Assembly (NCBI RefSeq): GCF_012689525.1
Contig: NZ_CP051516.1
Location: 1,426,001-1,490,000, forward strand
Source: Paraburkholderia aromaticivorans
GTDB taxonomy: Bacteria; Pseudomonadota; Gammaproteobacteria; Burkholderiales; Burkholderiaceae
Reading direction: 5' to 3'
DNA length: 64,000 nt
How positions within the stretch are numbered: position 1 is the first letter of the stretch; the number at the start of each line of letters is the position of its first letter. A program made the position numbers and the translations under genes. This document shows, in pieces, positions 30,027 through 38,814 of the stretch. Under the pieces are notes generated by a model. That model did no database searches. It was not told the DNA's origin and was given only the letters and a program-made list of their open reading frames with translations.

Positions 30027-30110
30027 CCAAAAAACCCCACCGACGAAAACCGCCGGCAGGGCAAAGCGCTCACCAAAAGACGTATCAACAGAGAAACATG
30101 AAGAATCAAC

Positions 30111-31937
30111 TCACCGCGCCGGCCAAGGCTTACCCGGCACACCGATCACAGGCTTGCCGAGCAGCGGCGTCGACAACGCATAAGCCCCGTTCTCCGTGAA
30201 AGCCCAAATGATGTTCCGGTCGTACTCCGTATAAATCGCCAGCACACCCTTGCCCAAGGTATAGCCAGGCAGCTCACTCTCATCAGCCAGCGCCGGCACG
30301 AAATACCCCGCAATAGTCGGCTTGGCCGGATCGCGCACATCGAAAATCTGCACACCGGCGTTATAGAACGAATACGGAATCACCCCTTGCCGCGAGCCCC
30401 CCGGCTGCCCGGTCGCGTTCGAACGCTTCGGACCGAAGTTACCGCCGCGCTGGCAGAAACTCGTGAACGGCGCACCTTCGGGCGGCGTCGGCTGCGGCAG
30501 CTTCGCAGCAACCTTCAGATGCGAAGGATCGCGTGCGTCCACTACAAAGATGTCTTTGTACGGCTCGTAGCAGTCACGGTTCATCGGATAACCGCTGGTC
30601 AGCACGTAACCGGTGCGGTCGTATTGACTGACATCGGCGTTGTCGTATTCGGTGCCCGCGAAACTCGGCGCCGTGTTGACATTGCCGAGCACCTTCGGCC
30701 TGGCAGGATTCGACAGATCGAACGAGTAGAGACCCAGTCCGCCCATCGCGCCGAAGCCGATCTTGCCACCTTGTTCCAGCGGCTTCGGCAGGAAGATAGG
30801 AATACGCGAACCCATCCACGAAGTGCGATTGCCCGCGCGCGGATTCGTCAGATACGCCTGTTCGTGCGCCTCATTGCCGAGAATCTGTCCCGGCACCGAG
30901 ATCTGCGAGACGAACTTCGGATCCGCCGGATCGGACATGTCCCACACCTGATAGCCAGGCGAATACAGATAGTTCGGGTATTCGGTCAAACCATAACTAT
31001 CGTCCGGCGCGGCGGACAGGATCATGTATTTGCCACCGTAGTATTCCGGCGCATCGAGCGAGCCCGAACCCTGTTGCTGACCGATCGGCGCATCGGGGTG
31101 CTTGTAGTCGGTCGTGCGCGTCGCGATCAACTTCCATTGGCTCGGCAGCGGGCCGTCCATTTCGAAGACCTTGAAACCCTTGAGCGAGTTGTAGTGACGC
31201 TGCGCCTCGACCTTGTCCGGTTGCTCACTCTTGTCGGTCAGCAGACCGTAGCGGCCAATTTCGAACGAGGCAACTAGCACCGGCTTGCCGAGCTTCTTGC
31301 TCCACACGATGGTGGCGCCGCCCAGGTAGTCATGCACATTGTTCGGGTCGAAGTGTTCGGTCGGTCCTTTGGGTCCCCACGTGCCGCCCTGCGAAAACAC
31401 GACCTTGCCGTTGGCGGGATCGGTGACGTCCATGATGCGCAGATAGTCGCGGTCATGAATGTAGAGGTAACGGTGTCCATCGAAGTCGGCGATATTGTTC
31501 CAGGCGTGGAAGGGCGAATCGACGAGCGGATAGAAGGCCAGCACTTTTACGTCCTTGGCGTAGCTCTTCTTGTCCCACGTGGTCATCTCGCCGGGGAAGT
31601 GCTGGCCTTGATGTACCTCGGGCGTCGCCTTCGGCCACACGAATTGCCCGGTCGCCGGGTCCATGCCGTAGTCGACGCCGGGCTTCACCGGAGCAGGGCG
31701 GCGATCGGGCGTCAGACGCAGCCACGCGGCCAGATAGGGGTCCTTGACATTCGGCGTGCCGGGCGTCACCTGCGCGCCCGACGCAGGCGTCGGCCCAGCA
31801 GCCGCGGCAGCCACGGCCGTCGCGCCAGAAGCCGCAGCCGGTTGGGCAGCTTCGCCACTTGCGCAAGCCGCGGCCGACATGAACGCCAACATTGCGCCTG
31901 TTGCGAGAGATGATTTCAGATTGCTTGTGCGAAGCAT
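30111..31937 (-). CDS. LVIVD-repeat (beta-propeller) exported protein
   Basis: A 608-residue exported protein. The N-terminus ('LATGAMLAFMSAAAC') reads as a signal peptide, possibly a lipoprotein one. The body contains repeated 'YLYIHDRDYLRIMDVTDPAN', 'YQVWDMSDPADPKFVSQ', 'LYSFDLSNPARPKVLGN' and 'VQIFDVRDPAKPTIAGYF' blades, the LVIVD pattern of a beta-propeller. The ATG at 31937 has a strong AAGGAGG. The family has no assigned reaction. It sits 19 bases after porin 1 and upstream of the cytochrome c, so I infer a periplasmic partner in an oxidation or binding step. Confidence 0.8.
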   Translation of the reverse strand: MLRTSNLKSSLATGAMLAFMSAAACASGEAAQPAAASGATAVAAAAAGPTPASGAQVTPGTPNVKDPYLAAWLRLTPDRRPAPVKPGVDYGMDPATGQFVWPKATPEVHQGQHFPGEMTTWDKKSYAKDVKVLAFYPLVDSPFHAWNNIADFDGHRYLYIHDRDYLRIMDVTDPANGKVVFSQGGTWGPKGPTEHFDPNNVHDYLGGATIVWSKKLGKPVLVASFEIGRYGLLTDKSEQPDKVEAQRHYNSLKGFKVFEMDGPLPSQWKLIATRTTDYKHPDAPIGQQQGSGSLDAPEYYGGKYMILSAAPDDSYGLTEYPNYLYSPGYQVWDMSDPADPKFVSQISVPGQILGNEAHEQAYLTNPRAGNRTSWMGSRIPIFLPKPLEQGGKIGFGAMGGLGLYSFDLSNPARPKVLGNVNTAPSFAGTEYDNADVSQYDRTGYVLTSGYPMNRDCYEPYKDIFVVDARDPSHLKVAAKLPQPTPPEGAPFTSFCQRGGNFGPKRSNATGQPGGSRQGVIPYSFYNAGVQIFDVRDPAKPTIAGYFVPALADESELPGYTLGKGVLAIYTEYDRNIIWAFTENGAYALSTPLLGKPVIGVPGKPWPAR

Positions 31938-31956
31938 GGGCTTCCTCCTTTTTATA

Positions 31957-32997
31957 TTAGAACGCGTGGCGAATACCGAACTGGAAACCGCTCGGATTCT
32001 GTCCACCGTTCGGATAGACCTGGAACGTCACCGGATAAGGCACGGGCACATCGTGCTGATGTTTGACGTGCGCGAAAGTGGCATACAGGTCGGTCCGTTT
32101 CGACAAACCGTAGAGGTAGCCGATCACGCCGCCGGTGGCACTGGAAATGCTGGTGTTGTTGTCATCGTGACGATGCACCACGCTCAGGTACACGCGATTG
32201 CGTCCGTCGATATTCCAGCGCGCGCCGATCTGCGCATCCCAACCCTGCGAGTTGAACGCGACGTAGGGCGGATACGCGTAATACCCGTTGTACGTGTGAT
32301 AGATCAGCGTCGGCTCGAAGCCGCCGAACTTGTAGACGGCAGAGAAATAGTTGTCACGCGACGAGTGAATCTGCGAGGACTTGAAGATATCCCGCGTGTA
32401 CTGCAACTCGCTGACCGCGCCGATGAAGATCGGCCCGTGCCGGTAGTCGATGCTGGTGCTGAGGAAGCGTCCCGCGCGCGTGCTGTCGCCCACGCCGGTG
32501 GTCGCCATGATCCGTCCGGTGAAGCCGTAGAAGGTCGGCGTCTTGTACTGGATCGCGTTGTCCACGCGGTACGACGCGTAAAAGAACTCCATGTTGTTGA
32601 CCATACTGAAGTCCGCCGCCCAGCTCGGATCGGCGTAACCCGCGATCCAGTACGAAGGCGTGAACTGGCGGCCCATCGTGATTTCACCCCAGTTGCCTTT
32701 CAGGCCGACGAATGACTGGCGAAATTGCGCGGACTGCACGCCGGTGTTCGCGGAGAACATCGGTTCGATGGTGAACACGGCCTTGTTGCCGCCGCCCAGG
32801 TCTTCGACGCCGCTCAGGTTGAAGCGCGAGTTGTTCAGGCCGCCGCTCGACATGCGCGTTACGTTGCCGCCGGAACCGGAAGAAATCAGATGTTCGAGGT
32901 TCAGGTCGACATAGCCGGACAGCCAGACGCTCGACTGAGCATGTGCCCCGGCGCATGCGAGCATCAAGGCGCCTGACACGAGAGTCTTCTTTTTCAT
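31957..32997 (-). CDS. Gram-negative porin (Burkholderia OmpC-like, Porin_4)
   Basis: A 346-residue trimeric-type beta-barrel porin. Signal peptide 'MKKKTLVSGALMLACAGAHA', then 'QSSVWLSGYVDLNLEHL'; the motifs 'SRFNLSGVEDLGGGNKAVF' and 'RQSFVGLKGNWGEITMGRQF' are hallmarks, and it ends with the barrel signature Phe ('GFQFGIRHAF'). First gene of a unit with the LVIVD protein. The region just upstream has a perfect GTGTATACAC palindrome. Confidence 0.95.
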   Translation of the reverse strand: MKKKTLVSGALMLACAGAHAQSSVWLSGYVDLNLEHLISSGSGGNVTRMSSGGLNNSRFNLSGVEDLGGGNKAVFTIEPMFSANTGVQSAQFRQSFVGLKGNWGEITMGRQFTPSYWIAGYADPSWAADFSMVNNMEFFYASYRVDNAIQYKTPTFYGFTGRIMATTGVGDSTRAGRFLSTSIDYRHGPIFIGAVSELQYTRDIFKSSQIHSSRDNYFSAVYKFGGFEPTLIYHTYNGYYAYPPYVAFNSQGWDAQIGARWNIDGRNRVYLSVVHRHDDNNTSISSATGGVIGYLYGLSKRTDLYATFAHVKHQHDVPVPYPVTFQVYPNGGQNPSGFQFGIRHAF

Positions 32998-33084
32998 TCC
33001 ATCTCCAAACAAATCGTCGTTCTTTTCGTGTTGTGAAGAGTGCTGTCGGCGCGCTCGACAGCCGCGGTTACGGCTTATTTATTC

Positions 33085-33094
33085 GTGTATACAC
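33085..33094. promoter_or_regulatory. GTGTATACAC palindrome upstream of porin 1 (candidate GntR operator)
   Basis: A perfect 10-bp palindrome lies 88 bases upstream of the porin start. The same GTATAC core recurs at 35781-35807 and 38696-38743 in the other promoter regions of this cluster. Confidence 0.6.
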
Positions 33095-33200
33095 AAACTA
33101 GTAAAAATTATACCCACGGCAAAATTTGGATTCCGAGCTTTATTTTTTTATACAAAACAACGTTTTGGTTATAGCGGGTTGACCCGAATGGCATCGCGCG

Positions 33201-34226
33201 TCAAAACAGATGCCGGATTCCAGCCGCGTAAGTCATCGCGGTGCCGTAGCCGGAGAGCCGGTCGTAGACGGTGAGCAGGTACAGATCGGTGCGTTTGGAC
33301 AGGAAGTAGTCGAGGCCCGCGGAGCCCGTATTGCGGCCGGTGACGGCGTTCTTCGGCGCGCTGCGTCGCGTGTACGCCCATTCGGCAAGGGCGCTGAGCT
33401 GCGAGGTCAGCGGCACGGACAGGCCGGCTTCGAAGGTGTGCGCGCCGACATCGGTCGAGTCGGTGCGCAGTCCTTGCAGTGCGCCATACAGCTTGAAGAG
33501 CGAAAAGTCGTACGCGGCGCCGACGATGTACGCGTTCTGTGTCGGTGACGCGACACCCGCAACCACGCGCGTGCGTTGTACCGTCGCGACAGCGGTGAGC
33601 GAACCGCCGGCGTAGAGCGCGGAAAAAGCGGCGTTGTAAATCCCGTTCGCGCCCGCGACGCCGCCGGGCGCATACACGGCCGTGGCCGTCACGCCATTCA
33701 GATTGGGGCTGGTGTACTGAATGCCGTTGTTCCAGACGGTGTCGCCCGCCATTGCTCCGCCGTAGGATGCGGTGAACGTCTGCATGACGAGCGGCGAAAA
33801 CAGGATCGACGCCTGGAACGGATTGGCGACCTGCTCGGCGAGGTAGAGCAGGTTGGTGTGCCGCCCAAGCGTCACGCGCCCGAACGGCCCGGCAATGCCG
33901 ACGTACGAATTGCGTCCCCAGAAGGGATCGGCGGCGGTGCGGCCGAGGCCGCCGTTGGTCGGCTGAAAGAAGCTCTCGAGCACGGCGATCGCGCGGTAAC
34001 CGGCACTGAGTTCTTCGTTGATGCGGATGCCCCAGTAGGGCGCCGTGAGCCCGGGGCTCTGTTCGGCGAGTGCGGCGGCCGGCCCGTTGCTGCGTTTGCT
34101 GCTGGCGATATCCAGCCCGACGAGCCCATACAGCGTGACTGACGTCTGCGCCTGCACGGCGCGTGAAGCGATGCCCCATGTGGCGGCGCAAATGAGCGCG
34201 AGCGCGCCCAACGATCGAACGTTCAT
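33201..34226 (-). CDS. Second Gram-negative porin (Porin_4)
   Basis: A 341-residue porin. Signal peptide 'LGALALICAATWGIASRAVQA' is followed by 'QTSVTLYGLVGLDIASSKRS'; 'SYVGIAGPFGRVTLGRHTN' is the conserved constriction region and the protein ends in 'AAGIRHLF' with the terminal Phe. The start at 34226 was chosen because it directly precedes the signal peptide. It is only distantly similar to porin 1, so substrate ranges may differ. It follows the 2-hydroxyacid dehydrogenase by 79 bases. Confidence 0.93.
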   Translation of the reverse strand: MNVRSLGALALICAATWGIASRAVQAQTSVTLYGLVGLDIASSKRSNGPAAALAEQSPGLTAPYWGIRINEELSAGYRAIAVLESFFQPTNGGLGRTAADPFWGRNSYVGIAGPFGRVTLGRHTNLLYLAEQVANPFQASILFSPLVMQTFTASYGGAMAGDTVWNNGIQYTSPNLNGVTATAVYAPGGVAGANGIYNAAFSALYAGGSLTAVATVQRTRVVAGVASPTQNAYIVGAAYDFSLFKLYGALQGLRTDSTDVGAHTFEAGLSVPLTSQLSALAEWAYTRRSAPKNAVTGRNTGSAGLDYFLSKRTDLYLLTVYDRLSGYGTAMTYAAGIRHLF

Positions 34227-34305
34227 AGCGAGTCCTTGTGAGCGATTGGGAACAGCGAAGACGGCGGAACGGGCGGGCGGCGGCAGGACGCCGCGCCGCC
34301 GCGTG

Positions 34306-35250
34306 TCAGGCAGTGCGCACCGCGAATTCGACGGGGGTGTGCGTGAAATGCTGGGACAGGCTGGCAATCAATGCGTCGCGTTGTGCCATCAGCGAGGCGG
34401 GTGAGCGGCCCGCGATGTGCGGCGTGACGAGCACATCGGGATGATCGAGCAGCGCGCGCGGCACCTCCGGTTCGTGCTCGATCACGTCGAGCCCCGCGCC
34501 GGCAATCGCGCGCTCCGCCAGCGAGTCGAGCAACGCCTGCGTGTCGAGCACCGAGCCGCGCGAGACGTTCACCAGGTAGCCGTGCGGCCCGAGCGCGTAC
34601 AAGACGTCGCGATTGACCAGATGCTTCGTCGCCGGACCGCCGTTGCAGGCGATCACGAGAAAGTCGCTGGCAGCGGCGAGTTCCGTGAGCCGGCTGTAGT
34701 AGCGGCCCGGCGCGTCGGCATGCGGCCCGCGTGTGTGATAGCCGAGCGTCATGTCGAAACCCTGCGCGCGCGCCGCAATCAATCTGCCGATGCGGCCCAT
34801 GCCGACAATCCCGAGACGCGCGCCCGTCAGCGTGGCACGCTCGCCGCGCGACGTGCGCCAGTTGCCGGCGCGTACCGCGTCGGTGAGCGGCGCATAGCCG
34901 CGCGCGAGTGCTAGCAGCAGACCGATGGCGTGATCGGCGACGGTCGCCGCATTCGCGCCAGGCGCATGCGTCACCACGATGCCGCGTCGCGCGGCCGCGG
35001 CGACATCGACGTTCTCGTAGCCCGCGCCGAACGCGCTGACGATCTCGAGCGCGGGCAGCGAAGCCATCCGCGCTTCAGACAAACCGGTCGAACCATTCGT
35101 CACTGCCGCGCGCACCGTCGTCAGGTCGACGCTGGCAGGCCACGTTTCAGGCCAACCGTCCGGCAGGTAATGCAGCGCGTAATCGCGCCGCAGCGCATCG
35201 AGCGTCGTGTCGGGCAACGGGATCAGCGCGAGCACGTGGGTGGCGCTCAT
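34306..35250 (-). CDS. D-isomer-specific 2-hydroxyacid dehydrogenase
   Basis: A 314-residue NAD(P)-dependent oxidoreductase reducing a 2-oxoacid, hydroxypyruvate/glyoxylate reductase-like. The Rossmann motif is 'GIVGMGRIGRLIAARAQGFD'; catalytic residues are Arg in 'NVSRGSVLD', Glu in 'IEHEPEVP' and His in 'TPHIAG'. The ATG at 35250 and the GTG at 35262 are both possible; the latter overlaps the VOC stop. The substrate is probably a 2-oxoacid formed in the cluster's own pathway. Confidence 0.9.
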   Translation of the reverse strand: MSATHVLALIPLPDTTLDALRRDYALHYLPDGWPETWPASVDLTTVRAAVTNGSTGLSEARMASLPALEIVSAFGAGYENVDVAAAARRGIVVTHAPGANAATVADHAIGLLLALARGYAPLTDAVRAGNWRTSRGERATLTGARLGIVGMGRIGRLIAARAQGFDMTLGYHTRGPHADAPGRYYSRLTELAAASDFLVIACNGGPATKHLVNRDVLYALGPHGYLVNVSRGSVLDTQALLDSLAERAIAGAGLDVIEHEPEVPRALLDHPDVLVTPHIAGRSPASLMAQRDALIASLSQHFTHTPVEFAVRTA

Positions 35251-35258
35251 GCGTGCGC

Positions 35259-35687
35259 TCACGATTGCGGATCGGCCGGTTTCGCGGCCGGTGCCACTTC
35301 CTTCACCGCGCCTTTCCAGCCGTTTTCGGTGATGTCGAACACGGTGCCGTCGGGCATGCGGTACTTCACTTCGTAGAACACGTTCGGGTCTTTCTCATGG
35401 CGTCCCGTCAAATAGGTGCCGCCCGCCGCGACCACGCGCGCCGCGGTGGCTTCCACGTTATCCACCCACATGCCGAAGTGAATCACGCCACGCACGTCCT
35501 TCAGACCGGCGTAGCCGGGCACGGTCTCGTCCTTGAAATTGAGGAGCGCCACGTTCATCGTGCCGTCCGTCATATAGATACCGCGCATCGCGTTGCCCGC
35601 GCGGCGCATGCCGAATGCCTGCTCGAAGAATTGCGCGGCTGCTTCCGGATCTTCGACCGAAAGTGCGATATGACGGAGCTTGTCCAT
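35259..35687 (-). CDS. VOC/glyoxalase-superfamily protein
   Basis: A 142-residue two-motif vicinal-oxygen-chelate protein: 'LRHIALSVEDPEAAAQFFEQ' in the first half, 'GVIHFGMWVDNVEATAARVV' in the second and 'VKYRMPDGTVFDITENGW' at the end, with metal-ligand His7 and the closing Glu-type position. The start at 35687 follows AAGGACA. VOC proteins can be dioxygenases, isomerases or lyases; the reaction is unknown. First gene of the minus-strand unit that includes the dehydrogenase and porin 2. Confidence 0.82.
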   Translation of the reverse strand: MDKLRHIALSVEDPEAAAQFFEQAFGMRRAGNAMRGIYMTDGTMNVALLNFKDETVPGYAGLKDVRGVIHFGMWVDNVEATAARVVAAGGTYLTGRHEKDPNVFYEVKYRMPDGTVFDITENGWKGAVKEVAPAAKPADPQS

Positions 35688-35780
35688 GTGATGTCCTTGC
35701 GTTGTCCTGAAGGTGAATCGCCCGCGGGCGAGAAGAGGGTTGTCGTGACTGTGAATCAAGAGTGTTCGCAACTTCACCAG

Positions 35781-35807
35781 GTATACTACGTACGATAAAT
35801 GTATACA
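35781..35807. promoter_or_regulatory. Pair of GTATAC sites in the divergent VOC/hydrolase promoter region
   Basis: GTATAC at 35781-35786 and TGTATACA at 35800-35807 lie 20 bases apart, two helical turns, in the gap between two divergent units. The geometry suits a dimeric GntR regulator acting in both directions. Confidence 0.6.
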
Positions 35808-35893
35808 CAAAATAGATTTGATATACCAGAATGGTCCTCATGCGCTAGCCAGAGCCGGCCGCGCTGAATCGCTGCGACGCATGAGGACCACCG

Positions 35894-36850
35894 ATGCACA
35901 CCTTGCAGGAACCGTTGGGCAGTCTCTCCGCCACGCTCAGGCAGCGCTTTGCGCAGATCGGACCGGTGTGGGGACGCGACATCAACAGCCATCGCGATCT
36001 GGTGATCGACGCGTATTCGCCACTGGTGGCGGCGGCGCGCGATGCCGGCGAGTCGTTCGAGGCCGCGCGCGAGCTCGCTTACGGCAGCCACGAGCGGCAG
36101 CGTCTGGACGTGTTCGCATCGGAAGAAACTCGGCGCAAGGGCAATGCCGATGTGGTGCTGTTCGTCCACGGCGGCGCGTTTCTGCGCGGCAGCAAGAGCT
36201 TCAACGGACTCATCTACGACAACGTGTCGCGCTGGTTCGCCCGGCAAGGCTGCGTCGCGCTGAACGTGGAATACCGGCTTGCGCCTGACGCGCCGTATCC
36301 CGCGGGCGCCGATGATGTCGCCGCCGCGTTGGCGTGGGCACAGAAACACGTCGGTGAACTTGGTGGCAATCCGCAAAGGATCTTTCTGGTCGGCCATTCG
36401 GCGGGCGGTGCGCACGTCGCCACCTACCTATGCGATCCGCTCTTCAGCGAATTGCGCGGGAGCACGCCGCTCATCGCGGGCGCCGTGCTGATCAGCGCGC
36501 GGCTCGTGGCGGACGTGCACGCCGACAATCCCAACGCCGCCGGCGTGCGAGCCTATTTTGGCGCCGACGAAACACGCTACGCCGCACGTTCGCCGCTGAC
36601 TCATGCGGCGCATTTCAACACGCCGCTGATGGTGGTCGTCGCCGAATACGAGAACCCTTATCTGGACGCCTACGGTGCGGCGTTTTTCGAGCGCGTGCTG
36701 ACGGCGCGCCAGCGTGCCGACGACGCGGCCGCGCCATGCGCACCACGCTTCGTGCAGATGCTGCGGCACAACCACACCTCGGTGGTTGCGCATTTCGACT
36801 CGGGCGAGACCCTGTTAGGCGACGCGATGCTCGATTTTTTCGGTGCGTGA
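35894..36850 (+). CDS. Alpha/beta hydrolase (HSL/arylformamidase-like)
   Basis: A 318-residue esterase-fold hydrolase. The oxyanion motif His92-Gly-Gly (VHGGAFLRG) and nucleophile Ser169 (GHSAGGAH) are clear; the catalytic His is probably in 'LRHNHTSVVAHF'. 'NVEYRLAPDAPYPAGADDV' is typical of the hormone-sensitive lipase and kynurenine formamidase branch. No signal peptide, so cytoplasmic. It could open an ester, amide or lactone early in the cluster's pathway. It leads a plus-strand unit with the DHDPS-family gene. Confidence 0.85.
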   Translation: MHTLQEPLGSLSATLRQRFAQIGPVWGRDINSHRDLVIDAYSPLVAAARDAGESFEAARELAYGSHERQRLDVFASEETRRKGNADVVLFVHGGAFLRGSKSFNGLIYDNVSRWFARQGCVALNVEYRLAPDAPYPAGADDVAAALAWAQKHVGELGGNPQRIFLVGHSAGGAHVATYLCDPLFSELRGSTPLIAGAVLISARLVADVHADNPNAAGVRAYFGADETRYAARSPLTHAAHFNTPLMVVVAEYENPYLDAYGAAFFERVLTARQRADDAAAPCAPRFVQMLRHNHTSVVAHFDSGETLLGDAMLDFFGA

Positions 36851-36900
36851 GCGCGCACGCCCGATCGCTTTCGTTCGCATCCCATATCAAGGAGCTCCGC

Positions 36901-37848
36901 ATGGTCATCCACAGGCCGCCCGCTTTTGCGACCCCGCGCGCCTTCGCGCCGGTCATCACGCCGTTCACCAACGACTTGCGCATCGACGCGCCGCGCTTCG
37001 TCGCGTTCTGCCGCTGGCTGGTCGGGCAGGGCGCGGGCCTTGCGCTATTCGGCACCAACAGCGAGGCCAACTCGTTGGGTTTGACCGAGCGTCATGCGTT
37101 GCTGGATGACGTGATCGAGGCCGGCATCGATCCCGCGCAAATGTTGCCGGGCACAGGCTCGTGCGCGCTGCCCGACGCGATCGCGTTGACGCGCCATGCG
37201 TGCGAGGCCGGTTGCGCGGGCGCGCTAATGTTGCCACCGTTCTTCTACCAGGGCGTTAGCGACGACGGTCTCTTCGCGTACTACTCCGATGTGATCCAGG
37301 CGGTCGGTTCGGATCAGTTGCGCGTGCTGCTGTATCACATCCCGCAGTTCACCGGCGTGCCGATCACGCACACGCTGATCGAACGGCTGATCAGGGCGTA
37401 TCCGCGAACGGTGGTGGGCATCAAGGACAGTTCGGGCGACTGGGCTAACACCGAGGCGATGCTGCGCAAGTTTCCCGGCTTCGCGGTGTTTCCCGCGTCC
37501 GAGGCTTTGCTCGGCAAAGCGCTGCCGCTCGGCGCCGCCGGCTGTATTTCAGCGACCGCGAATATTCAGCCGCAGGCGATCGCGAGTCTGCTGAGTGCGG
37601 CGACATTGGAAGAGCGGACGGTGTGGGAAGGCCGGGTGGCGACAGTGCGGCTGGCCGTACAGGCGCAACCGATGATCCCGGCGTTGAAGCATATCGTCGC
37701 GCACTTCGCGAACGACGAGGCGTGGACCCGCGTGCGTCCGCCGTTGACGCCGATGGACCCCGCGCAATCTGGCGCGCTATTGCAGCAGCTTCAGGCGTTG
37801 GATTTTTCGATGCCCGCGATGGCATCGCTCGGGACGGTGGCCGCGTGA
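36901..37848 (+). CDS. Dihydrodipicolinate synthase/N-acetylneuraminate lyase-family aldolase
   Basis: A 315-residue class I TIM-barrel lyase. The Schiff-base Lys175 lies in 'VVGIKDSSGDW' and Tyr145 in 'LLYHIPQ'; the substrate-binding 'FGTNSEANSLG' replaces the usual GTTGE, so it is not a housekeeping DapA. The ATG is preceded by AAGGAGCT. Enzymes of this family cleave or condense 2-oxoacids (pyruvate usually). The product or substrate here is unknown but would fit with the neighbouring 2-hydroxyacid dehydrogenase. Confidence 0.87.
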   Translation: MVIHRPPAFATPRAFAPVITPFTNDLRIDAPRFVAFCRWLVGQGAGLALFGTNSEANSLGLTERHALLDDVIEAGIDPAQMLPGTGSCALPDAIALTRHACEAGCAGALMLPPFFYQGVSDDGLFAYYSDVIQAVGSDQLRVLLYHIPQFTGVPITHTLIERLIRAYPRTVVGIKDSSGDWANTEAMLRKFPGFAVFPASEALLGKALPLGAAGCISATANIQPQAIASLLSAATLEERTVWEGRVATVRLAVQAQPMIPALKHIVAHFANDEAWTRVRPPLTPMDPAQSGALLQQLQALDFSMPAMASLGTVAA

Positions 37849-37892
37849 GCACGCAGCACACCGAGGCGCACCGCACTGCGAGCGCCGCAACC

Positions 37893-38558
37893 TCAGGCGT
37901 TCGCGCGCTCCGTGCGCTGGCGCTTGAGCCGGCCGAGCACGACGATCGACAGCCGTGCGGTGTGATCGCGCATGGCGTTGTACGCGCGTTCCGGTTCGGA
38001 GTTGAGGATGGCGGACACGATCTCGCGATGCTCGTCGGTCGCCGCTTCGAAGCGCGACGGCGAAGCCGGCTGCGCGGCGCGAAAGCCCGCCAGACGCTGA
38101 CGCTGCACCGCCATGATCTGCGCCAGCGATTTGCTTTGCGCGCCCTTGCAGATCAGTTCGTGGAATTCGCGATTGAGTGCGAAGTACTCCGTCTCGTCGC
38201 CGCGCGCGATCGCGGCGTTCATTTCGGTCTGCAGCTCTTCGAGCTGCTTCTTCTCGACGAGGCTCATGCGCTGCGCGCTCAAACGGCAGCACAGCGCTTC
38301 GAGTTCGCACATGGCCTCGAGCATGTCGGCGAGTTCGTCGATGCTGAATTGCGCGACCACCACGCCTTTGCGCGGCGTCAGCTCGACGAGGCCGCGCGCG
38401 GCCAGCTCGCGCAGCGCTTCGCGGATCGGCGTGCGCGACGCGTTGAAGCGTTCGGCGAGCGCCGCTTCTTCGAGCTTCTGGCCCGGTTCGAGCGCGCCGT
38501 CGATGATCTCGTCGCACAGCAGGCGGTAAATCTTGGAGGAGAGCGTGGTCATCGTCAT
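37893..38558 (-). CDS. GntR-family transcriptional regulator (FCD/FadR subfamily)
   Basis: A 221-residue regulator. The winged HTH covers about residues 5-70 ('LEPGQKLEEAALAERFNASR' then 'TPIREALRELAARGLVEL'); an FCD ligand domain follows with the metal-binding pattern 'YFALNREFHELI' and 'DEHREIVSAI'. It is transcribed divergently from the FAH gene, and the gap holds two TGTATACGAG repeats, so autoregulation is likely. I infer that it controls the whole 30-43 kb cluster. Confidence 0.92.
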   Translation of the reverse strand: MTMTTLSSKIYRLLCDEIIDGALEPGQKLEEAALAERFNASRTPIREALRELAARGLVELTPRKGVVVAQFSIDELADMLEAMCELEALCCRLSAQRMSLVEKKQLEELQTEMNAAIARGDETEYFALNREFHELICKGAQSKSLAQIMAVQRQRLAGFRAAQPASPSRFEAATDEHREIVSAILNSEPERAYNAMRDHTARLSIVVLGRLKRQRTERANA

Positions 38559-38695
38559 GGTCGTGGGTTGAGCGAAACCGTGGGCAGGCGGCCCTCATTA
38601 TGCGCCAGCGACCCAACCGCCTCAATCGCCACCGCGCATATCCGGCCTTTGCAAGCTCATGCAGTGTACGCGCGAACGTGTTCACGCCCCGATAA

Positions 38696-38743
38696 GTGTA
38701 TACGAGGATGTAATAAAAAATACACTAATGACTGAATGTATAC
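38696..38743. promoter_or_regulatory. Two TGTATACGAG direct repeats between the GntR and FAH genes
   Basis: GTGTATAC at 38696-38703 and TGTATAC at 38737-38743, each followed by GAG, with centres 40 bases apart (about four helical turns). They lie 72-119 bases upstream of the FAH start and 138 or more from the GntR start. Confidence 0.62.
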
Positions 38744-38814
38744 GAGCGTGTCAGTCCGGTTATTAAAAATCCTCGACAGCCGCAAATTCACCCCTACAAA
38801 AAGCGAGGCAAGAC

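Noticed and set aside
30000..30142. Longer start for the small cytochrome c
   Set aside because: The extra residues are a Phe/Gly/Tyr repeat placed before an otherwise normal signal peptide and overlap the upstream gene.
36430..36900. Upstream extension of the DHDPS-family gene
   Set aside because: It overlaps the alpha/beta hydrolase in another frame and lacks family similarity; the ATG at 36901 follows AAGGAGCT.
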